In this document: in pieces, positions 47,613-59,798 of the stretch
Layout: each line of letters opens with the position of its first letter
Numbering within the stretch: the first letter of the stretch is position 1
DNA from: Physcomitrium patens
Lineage: Eukaryota > Streptophyta > Bryopsida > Funariales > Funariaceae
Direction: 5' to 3'
DNA: 64,000 nt
Assembly (NCBI RefSeq): GCF_000002425.4
Contig: NC_037254.1
Location: forward strand, 14,109,850-14,173,849
Notes under the pieces: model-generated
What the model was told of the DNA's origin: nothing
Databases searched by the model: none
Seen by the model: the letters and a program-made list of their open reading frames with translations, nothing else
Made by a program: the position numbers and the translations under genes

Positions 47613-47621
47613 AAACCCTAA
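47613..47621 (+). promoter_or_regulatory. telo box
   Basis: AAACCCTAA, the plant telo box found near the transcription start of many housekeeping and translation-related genes, lies in a CT-rich stretch typical of a plant 5' leader. Confidence 0.6.
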
Positions 47622-48303
47622 TTGGTACTGCTGCTGCCAATTGCCATTTTCATCGTCATCGCCACATCGCCATCGCCATCGCGCAAGCCTTAGCCCCGAC
47701 CTCCCCCTCCCTTCCCCTCCCTTCCCCTCCCTTGCCTTCCTTGCCTCCCTCGCAAGTTGTCTTTCCTTTCCCTTTCCCTTCCCAATCCTGGTCTACGGCC
47801 CGCTCCTCTCTCTCTCCCTTCCCTTCCCTTCCCTTAGGGTTGGTTCCTTGGCTTCGGATTGCTTGCTGCCTTGCATCAATCACTCTTCTTTCGTGCTCGC
47901 CTTCTCTTCTTTCCTCTCTCCTGGCGTTGCTGCCTTCTTCCTAGTTTCTCATCGTTCAATTCGGTGGTTATTGCAAGGGGACAAAGCATTACCTGCCTGG
48001 ACTAGTTGTTGTTTAGCACCATTACTTACTTGCAGCCTGGACACACTCTTTCTGCTTGTTCAACCTCCTCCTCGTGTCCCTCTGCATTTGCTTCTAAGCT
48101 CTCTCTCAACCACCTCATCATATCCCCTCCCCCTCCCCCCTCCCCTCCCCTAACTTAGCATTTCTTCTTTTGGCCCCTCTTCACTGTTCCTTTCTTCTTT
48201 TCCTACTTTACACTTCATTAATCGACATTGTCACGGTCGCAGATATTGACTTGTTTGTCGCAGTTGAATTGAACTCGGAGGAGATTTTGTACATGTGAAA
48301 GCG

Positions 48304-48336
<33 letters not shown>

Positions 48337-49441
48337 AGGCTTTCGTGCTTGTTCTCTCATCTTTCAAAGGGCTTCGTAATCAAGTGTGGGTGTGGTGGGG
48401 AAACAGTGTGGGTTTAGTGGATACTGGAATCGTGAGCTAGAGGGACCTAGTTTTAAGCAAGAGCGCATGCTTGCTTATGAGATTGCCTTGATCTGGTTAC
48501 CGCTGCGCAGAAGAGCTGTAGCATTGTAGAGCCAGTAGTACAACTTGTGCTGGGAAGCTGTTTGATGGTGAAGTTTGAAAATAGATTCCTTGAACAATGA
48601 GAACGCCGTTGGCTGATTCTCGGCAGCTGAAAATAATGTCCTATCTTAGTTAGTTGCAAGACCACTTGTTGTAGCAATCTCAAAAGGACGTGGAGATACC
48701 TGCGGTCAGAAGACTGGCAGAGAAGGAACACACCTGACTGGGTCGATCTATCTTGATGCATTCGGATCAGGTAGCCTCCCTCGTGTACCAATGTACAGCT
48801 AGCTCAGGTCAGATTTGTTAGTCTAAATCTATTTGGCCGTCGTTAGCTCCCCACTCATGCCTAGCTACATGTTCTGAGAAAACAGAATCTGGACAGATTA
48901 TCAAAATTTGCGACCGGATTAATTGGTCGACGTCTGTTGGAGATTGCCGCAAGCTTTCATAGTCTTACAAAAATTCTTACTCTACCCGGGTTAGATGAGT
49001 GATAGTTTTAGCTCGATGGAAGGAAGGCATCCTTATGGTCTGTCAGTTTATAAACTAGTTTTGTTGTGAAAGGATTTATTGTCAGATATCATTCTGTGGC
49101 CCTTATAATAGCATAGTAACGACACGGGAATTGGAACTTGGTTCAGCATGAATTCAAGTCGTTAACTTCATTGGTTAAATTTTTAAGGTCGCATGAATAG
49201 TACGCGGTATTCAATGAATGAGCTTGCGCGAGAATGTCACGAGTGTGATCTAGTTTTCTGAAAGATGGGTTGATGTTCCCTCCTCACTCTTCGTATCTGG
49301 CAGTTGCTAACAGCTTGTTCTTGTCGCTTGCAGTTCCATCGGAGTGACGTTATGTATTTTACGTATAGACTATGTATATGATACGTGCTTAAGGTAGTAT
49401 GCGAATCTTGGTTCGGAGCTGATACTGAAGAATTATCAAAG
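47622..49441 (+). other. long 5' leader of the ARM/TPR gene, probably with an intron
   Basis: CT-rich leader sequence (47690-48180) is followed by GC-balanced non-coding sequence. A (CTG)10 tract lies at 48305-48335. A good acceptor, TTGTCGCTTGCAG ending at 49333, would make 49334-49441 the last leader exon. That exon contains short upstream ORFs at 49350 and 49371 and another starting near 49398, all closed before the main ATG. No long ORF here has an ATG start and plausible composition. Confidence 0.45.
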
Positions 49442-52400
49442 ATGGAGAAGCATTCATCTGATTGTCCTTACCCGGGCTGCTTTTTCTGTGTGATGAAAGA
49501 GACCAATTTATCTAAGCGACGATCGAATGTTGCCAAATTTTTTAAGGAGTTGCCTTCACAGAATGAAGATGGTCAGGTGCGGTTAGATAATTGTATCGTG
49601 TGTATGAGACCGCTACATGTTATGTACGATTTGGAGCCCATAGTTTGGTTTGTGGTGCAAGAAGTTGCATTATTCGAAGATTCCTTTCTCTCTATGCATC
49701 GCTTTGTGTGCATGAGCTCCCCTTCCGTTCGCTAGTCTATTGGAGGATTTCCGTTTCGTAGAGTTCTTGGAATGAACCTTTAGAATCTGCGTGCAGTGTT
49801 CTGCATTATAATTAATCGTGCTGTTAGTGTGCCAATTGAGATTGTCAAGCATGAGTGCTACAGTGTTCAGAGGATCAATGATATTGTTGCATTCGTTTGG
49901 CCACCTTGCAGGTTCTTGCTATTAGTGGGCTTTGGAATACTGCCATGGCGCATCCTAACGATCCAGAGTTCATTGAACTAGGAATTTTTGAGTGTATGGC
50001 TCGGCTCATCTGGAAAGGAATAGAAGATCGAAATTGGTTAGCCCAGGACCAGAACATCTACATTCCTTATTATGCTGCGCATATCATAGGCTCTTACACC
50101 ATGAACGTTGAGGAATTTGCAGAGCAAGCTGTTCGAGCAGGTATGTTTTAAGTGTCAGTGTTGGATTTCTTAAGCATCCATTTGCTACCAGTTATCTTTA
50201 TGATGCAGGATTTGTTTTCTAGAGGCTGAAAATCCTTAGCTTTAGATATTGACAGGTCACTAAGGTGCGAGTCGGTGAAACAGAGATTGAGCTATTAAGA
50301 CGTAGATCTTCCATTTAAGTTTCTTAAATTTTTGGTAAAAATTTCCTTGTGCCATCATCTTGTGATCCTCACCGTCGAAATTTTCAAGTCTCGAGTACAC
50401 CAGTTGACGAGGTGCTTGATGCTGTTAGGCGTGATCCCTGCGCTGGTGGAGCTTCTGAGGGACCGGCTGACTTGGGTTGAGCAGCGAGTAGCGGTCCGGG
50501 CGCTTGGCCATTTAGCTACCTACGATAGCACTTTTCCTGCTGTCGCTGCGCATACAGATATCTTGGAGCTCTCCATTCAGCTGGCAATTGATGCTCTTGA
50601 GATTGTCTACACGCATTTTTTGCAGTTTGTGGACAAGCGCTTGAGCTACCATTGTGACCTTCTTACACGAGGAATGGGTGGATTAGAAATGGAGTCTCGG
50701 AAGGCAGAGGAATGGGCTAGCCAGTTGCAGTGTTGGTCACTACAACTCATAAACTGTTATGCTTTCAAGGAAGAGTTTCTACCAACAATTTGCCAGCCAG
50801 ATTTTCTGGGACAGTTACCATCTATGTGGGGAGGCCTTGTCAATGAAAACTCGCCTGCAGGTGTTGGTGTGTTGCGCACTATCTGTCATCAGAGATTCGG
50901 AAGGATTCCTGTAGCTGAGAATCCAGGCATAATTGAGGCCCTTTGTAACATTGCAAGGTCATCGGACGATTGGCAGTACATGGCAGTAGATTGCTTAGTG
51001 TGGCTGCTCCAGGATCCGAATACCCGGCTTAAGGTCAGTATCTAATCATCTCTACGATGATGTACTCCTTCAGATAACATGTTGAGAAACTTGCACCTGA
51101 TCGACCCTATTTTCCATGTTCGGAAGAGGAGCTTTCATTGTACTGAATAACCGGAATTACTGCAGTGTGAATGCGTTTTTCTTTACTTTATTTAATTTTT
51201 ATTCTTTTTCTGTTGCTTGTTGCTTGTTTGCTTGTTTTCTTCCCTGACTTTAAGTATGACACCAGTGCCTGCTAGCTGGTCTGGTCAAGAGCTTTTCTTA
51301 GTTTCTTTTGAAAGTCATGCAACGAAATACCTGATATTGACTCTATTTACTTATTTTGCACACTTGTATCATAGGTGTTAGATAAGGCCGCAGTTGCTCT
51401 GGTAGACCTAGCTGAGTTACCTAGTCTTGGAGAACACAAACGTTTGGGGGAGGTCTTAACCAATGTACTATTGGAAGACTACATTCCCCATCCCTCATCG
51501 GCGGTAATAGCACATATTTCCACCTCGACAAGGCATTTGCTGGATGACTTTGCAGCTCTAAGGAAAAAGACGAAGTGGGAAAGAACCGTTCCCAAGGAGG
51601 ATTTGCAAATAAAACAAGCCGCAGCTCTTGTTGTTAAGTTAGAAGGTAATTCTAGGTTTTCAGCTGGAGACATTAGTGGTGCTGCTGCTAAGTACACCGA
51701 GGCGCTGTCACTGTGTCCCGTGAGAGCTAAGAAGGAAAGGGTTGTGTTGCATAGTAATCGTGCTCAATGTCACTTACTACTTCACAACGCTGAAGGAGCT
51801 ATAAGTGACACCACTCGAGCTTTATCTATTCATAATCCAGTGAACCGTCACAGCAAGAGTTTATGGAGAAGAGCGCAGGTAAATTTCCATTGACTATCTA
51901 TCACTTCCCTTTCGGTGATGACATGTGTTCCTTGATACTAACACGGAAGCTCATATAAATAAATTGTTTTTTCCAGGTCGTGATGAGTATAATTAAGAAG
52001 AGAATGATCTTTGTCTTAAAATTTTGAGATTAATAAATAAGGGCCCTTTGTATCCTGAAGGACATGTTATTACCTAGATTGCCACTTTATTAGGTCACGT
52101 ACTTTGTTTTATTTCGTACTATTGATGTTGTATGCATCTTAACTGACACTTTTAGACTTGTTAATTGCTACTACCTCTGGCGTCTAGCTGGCGTCTGGAG
52201 CCTCAACTGTGACTTAATAAGAATATTCTTTCAGATAGGACCTTTCCATCGATATTTATCGCTACAGGGTCATCCACTACATTGCTTAAAAATCTTATGC
52301 TTATGCATTGATTAGAGCCAGCGATTTTGAGTTTGTAGTCTCTAATTCCACACACACATGGATGTATACACCAGTCAATGTATCGTGATGCTTTTAACGC

Positions 52401-52884
52401 TGGTTCTCTCTTTCTATACATGTAGGCTTACGAGCTCCTGTCACTTCACAAGGAAAGCCTTCTAGATGCAATTATGTTCATAAATGAGTGCTCGCAGCAA
52501 CCTGGAAGTGAATCCGACTTTAAGTCAGGTAACAAAGTGCCTGATTATGTGGAGCGTCTTGTGAAGAAGCAAATGCAAGCATCGTGGCTATTCAAAGATG
52601 CTGCTCTGAAGCATGGGGAAATCCAATATGATGAGAGTGGGAGTGTGGACACGGAGGAGTTAGAGACCGAAGAGGCGGACGATGGAGATGGAGAATCTGA
52701 GTGGGAGACTGCAAGCGAGAGTGAAGAAGCTGCAGTTGATGCCAAAGACAATCCTGGCACGCAGGAGACGATTCGGGATGTGAAGAATGGAGAAAAGCGG
52801 CCGAATACACGGAATCATCCTGTGTTCAGGGGAATCACTTTACGAGATCTCCTTGGTCCTCAGTACGAAAATGCATCCTATTAA
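49442..52884 (+). CDS. ARM-repeat and TPR domain protein, five coding exons
   Basis: Exons are 49442-49576, 49912-50140, 50429-51033, 51375-51878 and 52426-52884. All introns are GT-AG, phases fit, and the product has 643 residues. The start is the first in-frame ATG and gives the N-terminus MEKHSSDCPYPGCFFCVMKE, whose Cys cluster is conserved in a land-plant protein family I recognise. Residues about 46-330 form an ARM-like helical repeat region (WVEQRVAVRALGHLATYDST, LVNENSPAGVGVLRTICHQR). Residues about 403-520 form TPR-type helices (KQAAALVVKLEGNSRFSAGD, ERVVLHSNRAQCHLLLHNAE). Residues about 560-605 are acidic. ARM plus TPR suggests a scaffold or co-chaperone-like adaptor, but no biochemical role is known to me. 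No stop or frameshift is seen, so the gene appears functional. Confidence 0.92.
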
Positions 52885-53560
52885 TTCATCCATCGTGTAT
52901 CCTTATTGAGAAGAAGATACATATAGCTTTGTATAATCAACATGGTGATGGACATCCTTGTATTATTCCGAGAAGGTGGACTACAATAACGGGTAAAACC
53001 TCCGCGAGGGTCCGATCAGTACTTATCACAGATATCCCTGAGTATCTGCCGTTGCGCATCCCATCACCACGGAATGAGAACCTGAACCAGCAGAACAAAA
53101 GCGCCAGCGGAAGGCTTAATCATATTTTGCTCACTTATCCTGTGACATCCGTCCTACATCGATACAAGTTTTGGAGCAGATTGTTAGCCTTTGTAAGAGC
53201 CCATGGGGCAGCGGCCATGGTTACTCAAGGTGACAAGCAATGTATTTTAGAATCTGAAATGACCGATATTATGACATTTGAATGAGAGTGTCCGGTGCAT
53301 GATGTTGCACTTGTTATGTTTATGGGTTTGTGTCGGTTTCTCTGCACCTTCGACAGATTTTTTGAAAGATTTCTTCTTCGATGTTCCCCATTGAGATGTA
53401 CAAATATGGTTGCGGTAAGTGATATCCATCTAAAGAATTTATTTCGAGGATATGCTGCAAGTCGAGTGTCCTAAGATAAGTGAATGCTGGCAATTGCATT
53501 CTATTTATTTATTTATCTACGTTGAAACAGAAAGGCGTAGTCTCTTTGTTATTAATAAGG
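52885..53560 (+). other. 3' untranslated and downstream region of the ARM/TPR gene
   Basis: Composition stays gene-like to about 53500. AATAA-type signals lie near 53552. A 118-codon open frame at 52929-53285 has no ATG near its start and is best read as untranslated sequence. Confidence 0.4.
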
Positions 53561-55730
53561 AGGTACAAGCCATCACTTTCTGATCTGTGTTGCAGTTTTG
53601 AAATTACAATTGGTCGCTAGAGAGATAAATGACCAGGTCTAAAACTGGGAGGTTGGGTTCCAACGTACACAGAGGTCTGTTGTGTCATAGAAAAGTTAGT
53701 TCCTGTACCCGGTTCTTCCTAAACTACAGAGAACTGTTTTATCTATTTATTTTTGGATTTTAAGCTATCATAATTTTGACATAAGGTATGATGATGAGTA
53801 TCTTCATGCGGAAAGATAATATTTTGATTTCTTTTAATTACTTTGTTGGACCTAAAGGGTGGTCCAGTTTTTGATTGGTTTGAACAGAGAAGGAAGGTCA
53901 GAGTTAATTAATTTTTGAAATCGTAGGCATCTCATGGACTTCGTTTGGGGACTTGCACTTAATAGGTGAGATAATTTAATAGGTGAGGTAACGTAGTTTT
54001 GTGACTTGCATTTAATAGGTGAGATAACTTGGTTTTGGGAATGAGGAAGGTGGGGGTGTTTTAGTTAGGTGCATTCCCTCAATGCTTTTGTGGCATTGAA
54101 CCAAAGCTAAAAGTTGTGATGTTATTTATTTATTTTTTTGTGTTTTTTTATAAAAAAAACGTTTGGGAGAATAAATAATAACGATTATCAATTAAGAAAG
54201 AGATTTGTAATTTTTGTGTATTCTCATTTTGGCTATGAAGCCATGAAAGTAGGATCAAAATTGATTTCTTCAAAAAGTGCAATGTCCTATAGAAGATTTT
54301 AAATAAATTTGAAAGTATATTTCTTAGACACTTTTGTGGAGGGAGGTTGGATAAAAAAATCTTGGATCTTTTATAATTCATCTATATATAATTGTGTAAT
54401 GTAAGAGATAATTATTGTTTCTCAACAATTGGGATAAATCAATAACAAAATCTTTTAGCAGACCAATTTGTAAGTAGAACAATTCAAGAGATCAACTCTC
54501 ACTGGATATATCAATAACTCAAATTCTAAATAACATGTTTTAATGCAAAGATGTTTGGTAATTAATCTTAGAACTTGATAGAATATTTTAATACAACTAT
54601 TACTATTAAAGAAGCTATTACGCATGTTGAATTAATCAAGTTTGATGACTTGATAATATTTTCTTTGGATCCAAATTTGTCTTAATGGTAAATACTAGTC
54701 AAGAAAAGATTTATTTAGATTTTGAATTTAAAGATATTTTATTTAGGGCTAGATCTTTCAATAAAATAATTTAAAATAGTTTTATATAGAATTTATCAAA
54801 TAAAAATGCCCAAAGAACCAATCTAGTTGTAAGTATCCATATACTTCATTATAGATTGGTAAAATTTGGTCACCATTTTATCTTTTAGTATTTGTAGTTG
54901 GTTAAAAGTTTTAGTTTCAGTTTTGAAGTTTTATAATAAAAGATTCAATCATATTTTTAACTTATTAAAATACTTAAGTTTTTACTCTTCAAAATATTCA
55001 AAATAATATTAACAATAATCAAATAAATTCAAGTGATGCAACAATAGTGTAATTAATTATGCCTATAAAAAACTAATTGGATGGTATACTGATTTTTGAT
55101 AAAATTTCTGTAGATTATTTTTATTTTTATTTTTATTATGTTTGTAAAAATAATATTAATTTGTACAAATGATCTTTATTTGAAACCAAAGTTCAATTAT
55201 TTTCAATCAACCATAATATTAGACAAAATGACATTTAATGTTTAAAATTATTATACAAAAAATCTACATAATTAATTACTATTTTATAAGCATAAAATTG
55301 TGTATAGTGATGAGCTTGATATTTGAATTTTTAAAATTGTTGACCACAAATATGTGTATAGTTTACTAAATTAAAAACAATTTCTTAAAATGCTAATAAA
55401 GTATATCTATCTATCTATCTATCTATATATATATATATATATATATATACTTTTGTATGTATGCATGTGTGAATGTTGCAGACTGGCATTCATAAAACAA
55501 AAGACCAATTTTTAATCTATCTCTTATGGACAATTGCAAAAGTAGGCTACAGCCACACTAAATCTTCAAGTTTTAACAATCTTCTTTTATATCGGGGTTA
55601 AAATAATCTTCAACACCATTCTACTATGTAATAGCAATACAAAATCTCATTTGATGCATAATAACATTCAAAAATAAAAAAGGTATTCTCCATGAATTTT
55701 ATCTTGCGCATGAGAATACAAACGTGAACT
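53561..55730. other. intergenic sequence, no gene seen
   Basis: AT-rich from about 54100. GATAACTTAATAGGTGAG-type phrases repeat near 53960-54020 (TTAATAGGTGAGRTAA three times). A TATC/AT microsatellite lies at 55405-55449. No ORF with recognisable content is seen. Confidence 0.45.
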
Positions 55731-55943
55731 TTATGCTCATCAACAATTGTTGTTTGTTCCCGAACATTTTCTACTTGTTTCCACAGTCAGGCCTCTAATG
55801 AGACCAATTGTCCCAAGCAACAATTGCATTAATAATTCAGATCGACCATTCTGCTGTAATAATGCCCATTTGATGACGTGTCTTCCACGTGGCGAAGTAA
55901 GTTTATGCAACACTTGTTGGTATCCTGGACACCCTCAAATCCT

Positions 55944-56017
55944 AACCCTAATCCTCTAATTATTTAGCCAGGATTAGGATTGAGGAGTTGAGAGGTCCTA
56001 TAGTACTCCTATAAAAG
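55944..56017 (+). promoter_or_regulatory. telo-box motif and TATA box
   Basis: AACCCTAA at 55944-55951 and TATAAAAG at 56010-56017; TTAGGGTT (the reverse form) recurs at 56161 and 56199. Plant snoRNA and ribosomal-protein promoters commonly pair a TATA box with telo boxes. What follows has no long ORF, which fits a non-coding transcript. Confidence 0.4.
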
Positions 56018-56280
56018 TCATCTTCACTACCGTTTTATCCCATTACACCATCCGCCTGGTTGTGACGCGCTTGTTACAAATAAGGATCGTTAGCCGTCTC
56101 GTTTCCCTCAATAAGTGTCGCTGTTGAGTCCTTGGCCTCGTATTCTGTGTGGTTAAGAGTTTAGGGTTCCGAAAATCTTGGACTGGTCACTTGTAGGATT
56201 AGGGTTCTACAATGAAGGGATTATTAATCCTGAGAGGCAGGTGATGACGTTTCCTTGGCTGTTTTATTTGTCTACATTGT

Positions 56281-56445
56281 TCATGATGAACAATGCCTGG
56301 GGAGAATGATGTGTAACGGTTTTGAAGGTCAGAACTACTTCATCATTCGCAGGTCAGGATCTTTGACGTAGTTGTGTTAGTCTGTTTTGTTATGGTGGCC
56401 AATGAGGGTGATATTTTGGAATTACCGGCTGAGGACCTGAAAAGT
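56281..56445 (+). ncRNA. candidate C/D snoRNA-related unit 1
   Basis: TGGAATTACCG (56418-56428) directly before CTGA (box D, 56429-56432) is complementary to the universal 18S rRNA stretch CGGTAATTCCA. By the D+5 rule it would target the U of CGGUAA, the site I recall as methylated with yeast snR77. AGGTC (56351-56355) and GACCT (56434-56438) could close a terminal stem. Canonical box C is not where it should be: an ATGATGA at 56283-56289 is about 140 nt away. So this unit may be degenerate or unusually long. Confidence 0.3.
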
Positions 56446-56509
56446 TCCATGTTGAGAACTGGCTGACTGAGGCGTTTCGCTAATAATTTGTGCATGATTT
56501 CTATGATAG

Positions 56510-56652
56510 ACAATGCCCTGTGAGGGTGCCGTGGGTTGTCCTTGTTAGAACTGCTTGATGATCCGCTGTTCGGCATTGCAGACTGGTTATACTAGCCCAT
56601 CTTGTGCTGGAGGCCAACGAGATTGATAAATTGGAATTATCGGCTGAGGACT
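56510..56652 (+). ncRNA. candidate C/D snoRNA unit 2, diverged duplicate
   Basis: It aligns to unit 1 (ACAATGCC, AGAACTRCTT, GGCCAAYGAG, TTGGAATTAYCGGCTGAGGAC). TTGGAATTATCG precedes CTGA (56644-56647) and still pairs with the same 18S site through one G-U pair. TGATGA at 56556-56561 could be box C, giving a 92-nt box C to box D span, normal for this class. The downstream GAGGACTT (56646-56653) and AAGTCCTC (56683-56690) form an 8-bp hairpin. Confidence 0.35.
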
Positions 56653-57233
56653 TGACCTGGTTTTACAATCAACAGTCAATTGAAGTCCTCTTTGTTAGGA
56701 CATCGCCCCAAATGCTCATAGTTGTCATGAAGACGATAGGTTACATTTCTTGAATAATGTAAACCAGGAAATCTCATGCTGTGTTTCCAGAAATACATCC
56801 AGCCATTACAATCAGTTCGGAGCTTCTAATGTCCAGAAACAGTCAGAATCTTGGGTGGCTTCGTTACACACTATCATCAGTTGTTGCTACTAGTCACACA
56901 ATGTTTGATAATAGTTCACGAAAAGAGCTGTCAAGCCAGATAATCTTACAGCTAGGCAAACAATTCAAACAACCTTAATGTACCATTCTAAAACTACCTT
57001 TCCTCCCGCAAAATCCAAAGACGGGCAATGTCGCCAGTTCTAGAAAACAATAAGACCCAGTATCCTTTGATAAAAATTTCTAATCTCTGATTAGTTCAGA
57101 GATCTTGGAATAGCGTAAAACAGAAAAGTTTTCTGTTTGGAAGGCAGGTCACGTAGAGTTTCCGAATGAGTTCTCACTTGGGATGTGTTGATGGAATATG
57201 TGCCGGACGGAAATCGGTAGCCACTTAATGATT

Positions 57234-57952
57234 TCATGTACATGATCGGAGTTGATATGGCGGGAAATCAGAGGCCCCTTCTGGTTCATTTCCGATGTAA
57301 ATCTCAAGATGGTCGAGGCCGTCCAAGTAGAGTGAAGATGATGTAGCGAGCTGGGAGTCCTCTTCTACTCCACAATTGAAGAGAATCTCAGTGAGACCGT
57401 CTGGTCCGTTTACGATCGGAGCTGGCATGGGGGGCTGAGAGTCCTCTTCTACTCCATAATTTGAGAAAATCTCAGTGAGACCGTCTGCTCCGTTCACGAT
57501 CGGAGCTGGTTTTGGGGGCTGGGAGTCCTCTTCTACCCCATAATTTGAGAGAATCTCAGTAAGACCCTCTGCTCCGTTCACGATAGGAGCTGGTATGGGG
57601 GGCGGGACCGGCAATGCATCTAGAACACGGTCCACTACTATATTCATGCGCGCACTCGCGTACCTTCTGGATTCGACTTTAACGAAGTCCTTGTACGAAC
57701 CACCAAATTGATTTTGCGTCCGGAAATTGTGATGCGCGTAGAGTTCAGCGCCCGAAACACCAGCTGCACCTCTTCCCGCGTGCAGTAACTTCCAAGCCAT
57801 CATCATGGAATGGGCCATGTCTGAGCTGCTCCGATATCCACCCACCATGGCCAAGCTCAATGCACAGCTCCACGCCCTGCTCGCCACACGACAAGGGAAT
57901 GCGCGAGACGGATGTGCCCAACCTCGCATACTTGCAAGCCATGTTTGAAATG
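57234..57952 (-). CDS. unrecognised protein or terminal exon with three 28-residue repeats
   Basis: An open minus-strand frame ends at TGA 57234-57236. The first in-frame ATG is at 57929, giving 231 residues. The frame is also open upstream to an acceptor-like CAATGCAG ending at 57953, so this may be the last exon of a longer gene. The N-terminal half is well-formed protein (SLAMVGGYRSSSDMAHSMMM, HHNFRTQNQFGGSYKDFVKV). The second half is three tandem 28-residue units of the form PAPIVNGAxGLTEIxSNYGV followed by EEDSQPP, then a short acidic tail. I do not recognise the family. The third unit has diverged (FNCGV, SQLATS). Base composition resembles the ARM/TPR gene rather than the transposons. 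No upstream exon was identified. Confidence 0.5.
57355..57606 (-). repeat. three 84-bp tandem repeats inside the coding frame
   Basis: GAGTCCTCTTCTAC starts at 57355, 57439 and 57523, exactly 84 bp apart. The units keep frame (28 codons), and most differences between them are single substitutions. Confidence 0.92.
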
Positions 57953-57959
57953 CTGCATT

Positions 57960-58994
57960 GGAACACAACCAAACAACTTATATCAATATAAATGCAGTCA
58001 ATTGTGCTAAATTTATTTCAATTGTGGTTCCTTGTTCTATAAGGCTTGCTGTTTTGGCCCCATCAATCGTCTATTTTTGTTTGATATTAGTATCATCAAT
58101 TCAAATCTTATTGTCGTTGTTGTTGTTGGACAAGAGTAAGATATGCATGAGTTTATTGCATTTATAAAGCTTTGCATAGGATATCTTAGTGCATAATTTG
58201 TCGTACTTGATCGTAATTAGATTAAAAGTTAGTTAGTTAAAATCTTCATAATATTGTAATAAAAATGTATGCACAATATTATTATATTAAAATATATTTG
58301 AGACAAATTATTTACATTCAAAATTAATTTGAATTTTTAATAATAATTGTAAATCATATAATTTATTTATTTTACTTATATATATATTTTAAATAATTAA
58401 AATTTGTATGTTTTCTAATTTTTTATATTATTTAATTTGTAAATTAAATAATGATTGTTATTTTTGATCTCATTCTATTATCTTTATAGTTTATTTTAAA
58501 AAACATATATATTTTAATATACTTATGGTAAATATCATTTTTTTTTTTTTTTTTTTTTTTTTTTATTTTTTTATATGAGATTATTTTTTTAATAATTTAC
58601 TGATATTTTTTTCTTAGAAATATTACACTCAAAATAAGTCTTTTTTTAGTATGACATTTTGATCTACAATATTATCAATTTCTTATATCTATCTAGGATT
58701 TTAATGCTAATAGAAAAAAATGATAAGATTGGATATTATTAAGATGTTGTCTTGTATAATCATAAGATAATTACAAAAAGTATAACTATCATATTAATAT
58801 TTAGGTAAATTTGTATTTCGGCTTGACATGTGAAGAATATTTTGAATTCCATTTTTAAAAGATATGATTGTATAATAATGCAAAAAAGAAATAACGAAGA
58901 TGATATCAATCAATATATTAATACACTTTATATTAAAGTTTTAAAGGTAGCACGGCATTTGTATTGAATAATAATGCATGAGAGGTTCCAAATA
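57960..58994. other. AT-rich sequence, no gene seen
   Basis: The first 200 bases have intermediate composition and could hold an intron or promoter of the minus-strand ORF. Beyond 58200 the sequence is almost pure A/T, with a T27 run at 58538-58564. No ORF or repeat match is seen. Confidence 0.4.
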
Positions 58995-59458
58995 TGATAA
59001 CACAGACATGTATAATTATTTAGATAGTAAGAACTAGGTAGAAATTAAAAGTAGGTATATTTGATAATATCTTGTAAAAAAACTTCTAAAAAGCTTCTAA
59101 GATTCATATTTCACTTTGTATGTATATATGAGTGATTGGTAGGTTAGAAACTTATCTTATAAGTTGGATATATGTCTTACAAGTTGGACATGTGTTGGAG
59201 GTCCTATAAAATATTGCCACATAGCTTTTAATTAGATAGTATATGTGGAGGCAAGAATGAAGCATTCTTCACTTTTCTTAATACTTTTCTTGTCATAAGT
59301 TTTGTTTCAAGAATCTATAGTTTTTTTTTTTTTTTTTTTTTTTTTTGGCAATAGACATTTTAGTTTAATATTATACCATCTTTGAGTAAATATCTATTCT
59401 TTCAAGTGACACAAGAGTATATTGACCTTTTGGCTCTATATGATTCATGTCCTTGATA
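58995..59458 (+). repeat. LTR-like repeat, family B copy 4 (plus)
   Basis: It starts TGATAACACAGACATG and ends CCTTGATA, matching 35542-36089. It contains a T26 run at 59321-59346. It faces copy 5 (59799-60346) across 340 bp. Confidence 0.6.
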
Positions 59459-59798
59459 AATACTTTGATTAGTATTATAATTTCTAAAAATGTATTAAGT
59501 AATTTTATTTATTTATTTATTTATTTATTTTATTATTTAGCTAAAGTCTTAGTTAGTAGAAAGCTCCAAAAATAGTATAAACAAAAAATACCATCATTTT
59601 AAATTTATTTCTTTTAAGTATAATTTACTATTAGTATAGTAAAAATTTTCATTGATTGAAAAAGATTATTCTAACATCACAAATAACAAAAACATAAAAA
59701 TTCAAAAATAGAAATCTATTCTATATCATATTATAAGGCAAAAACAATTCTACAACTTTGTTAATTACATTTATATGTTAAAAACCTATGCATTATGA

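Noticed and set aside
47641-48153. 170-codon Ser/Pro/Leu-rich open frame
   Set aside because: It starts with TTG, follows a pyrimidine-rich leader and has composition dictated by CT repeats. Its opposite strand is open too. It is leader sequence, not a gene.
52929-53285. 118-codon open frame just after the ARM/TPR stop
   Set aside because: No ATG near the start, no recognisable content, and it lies in the 3' untranslated region.
55747-55959. 70-codon plus-strand frame
   Set aside because: Short, overlaps the telo-box region, with no recognisable content.
57745-57972. 75-codon minus-strand frame overlapping the repeat-containing ORF (MACKYARLGT...)
   Set aside because: It stops inside the longer frame and does not include the in-frame repeats. 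It is kept only as a small possibility if the splice acceptor at 57953 is used with another phase.
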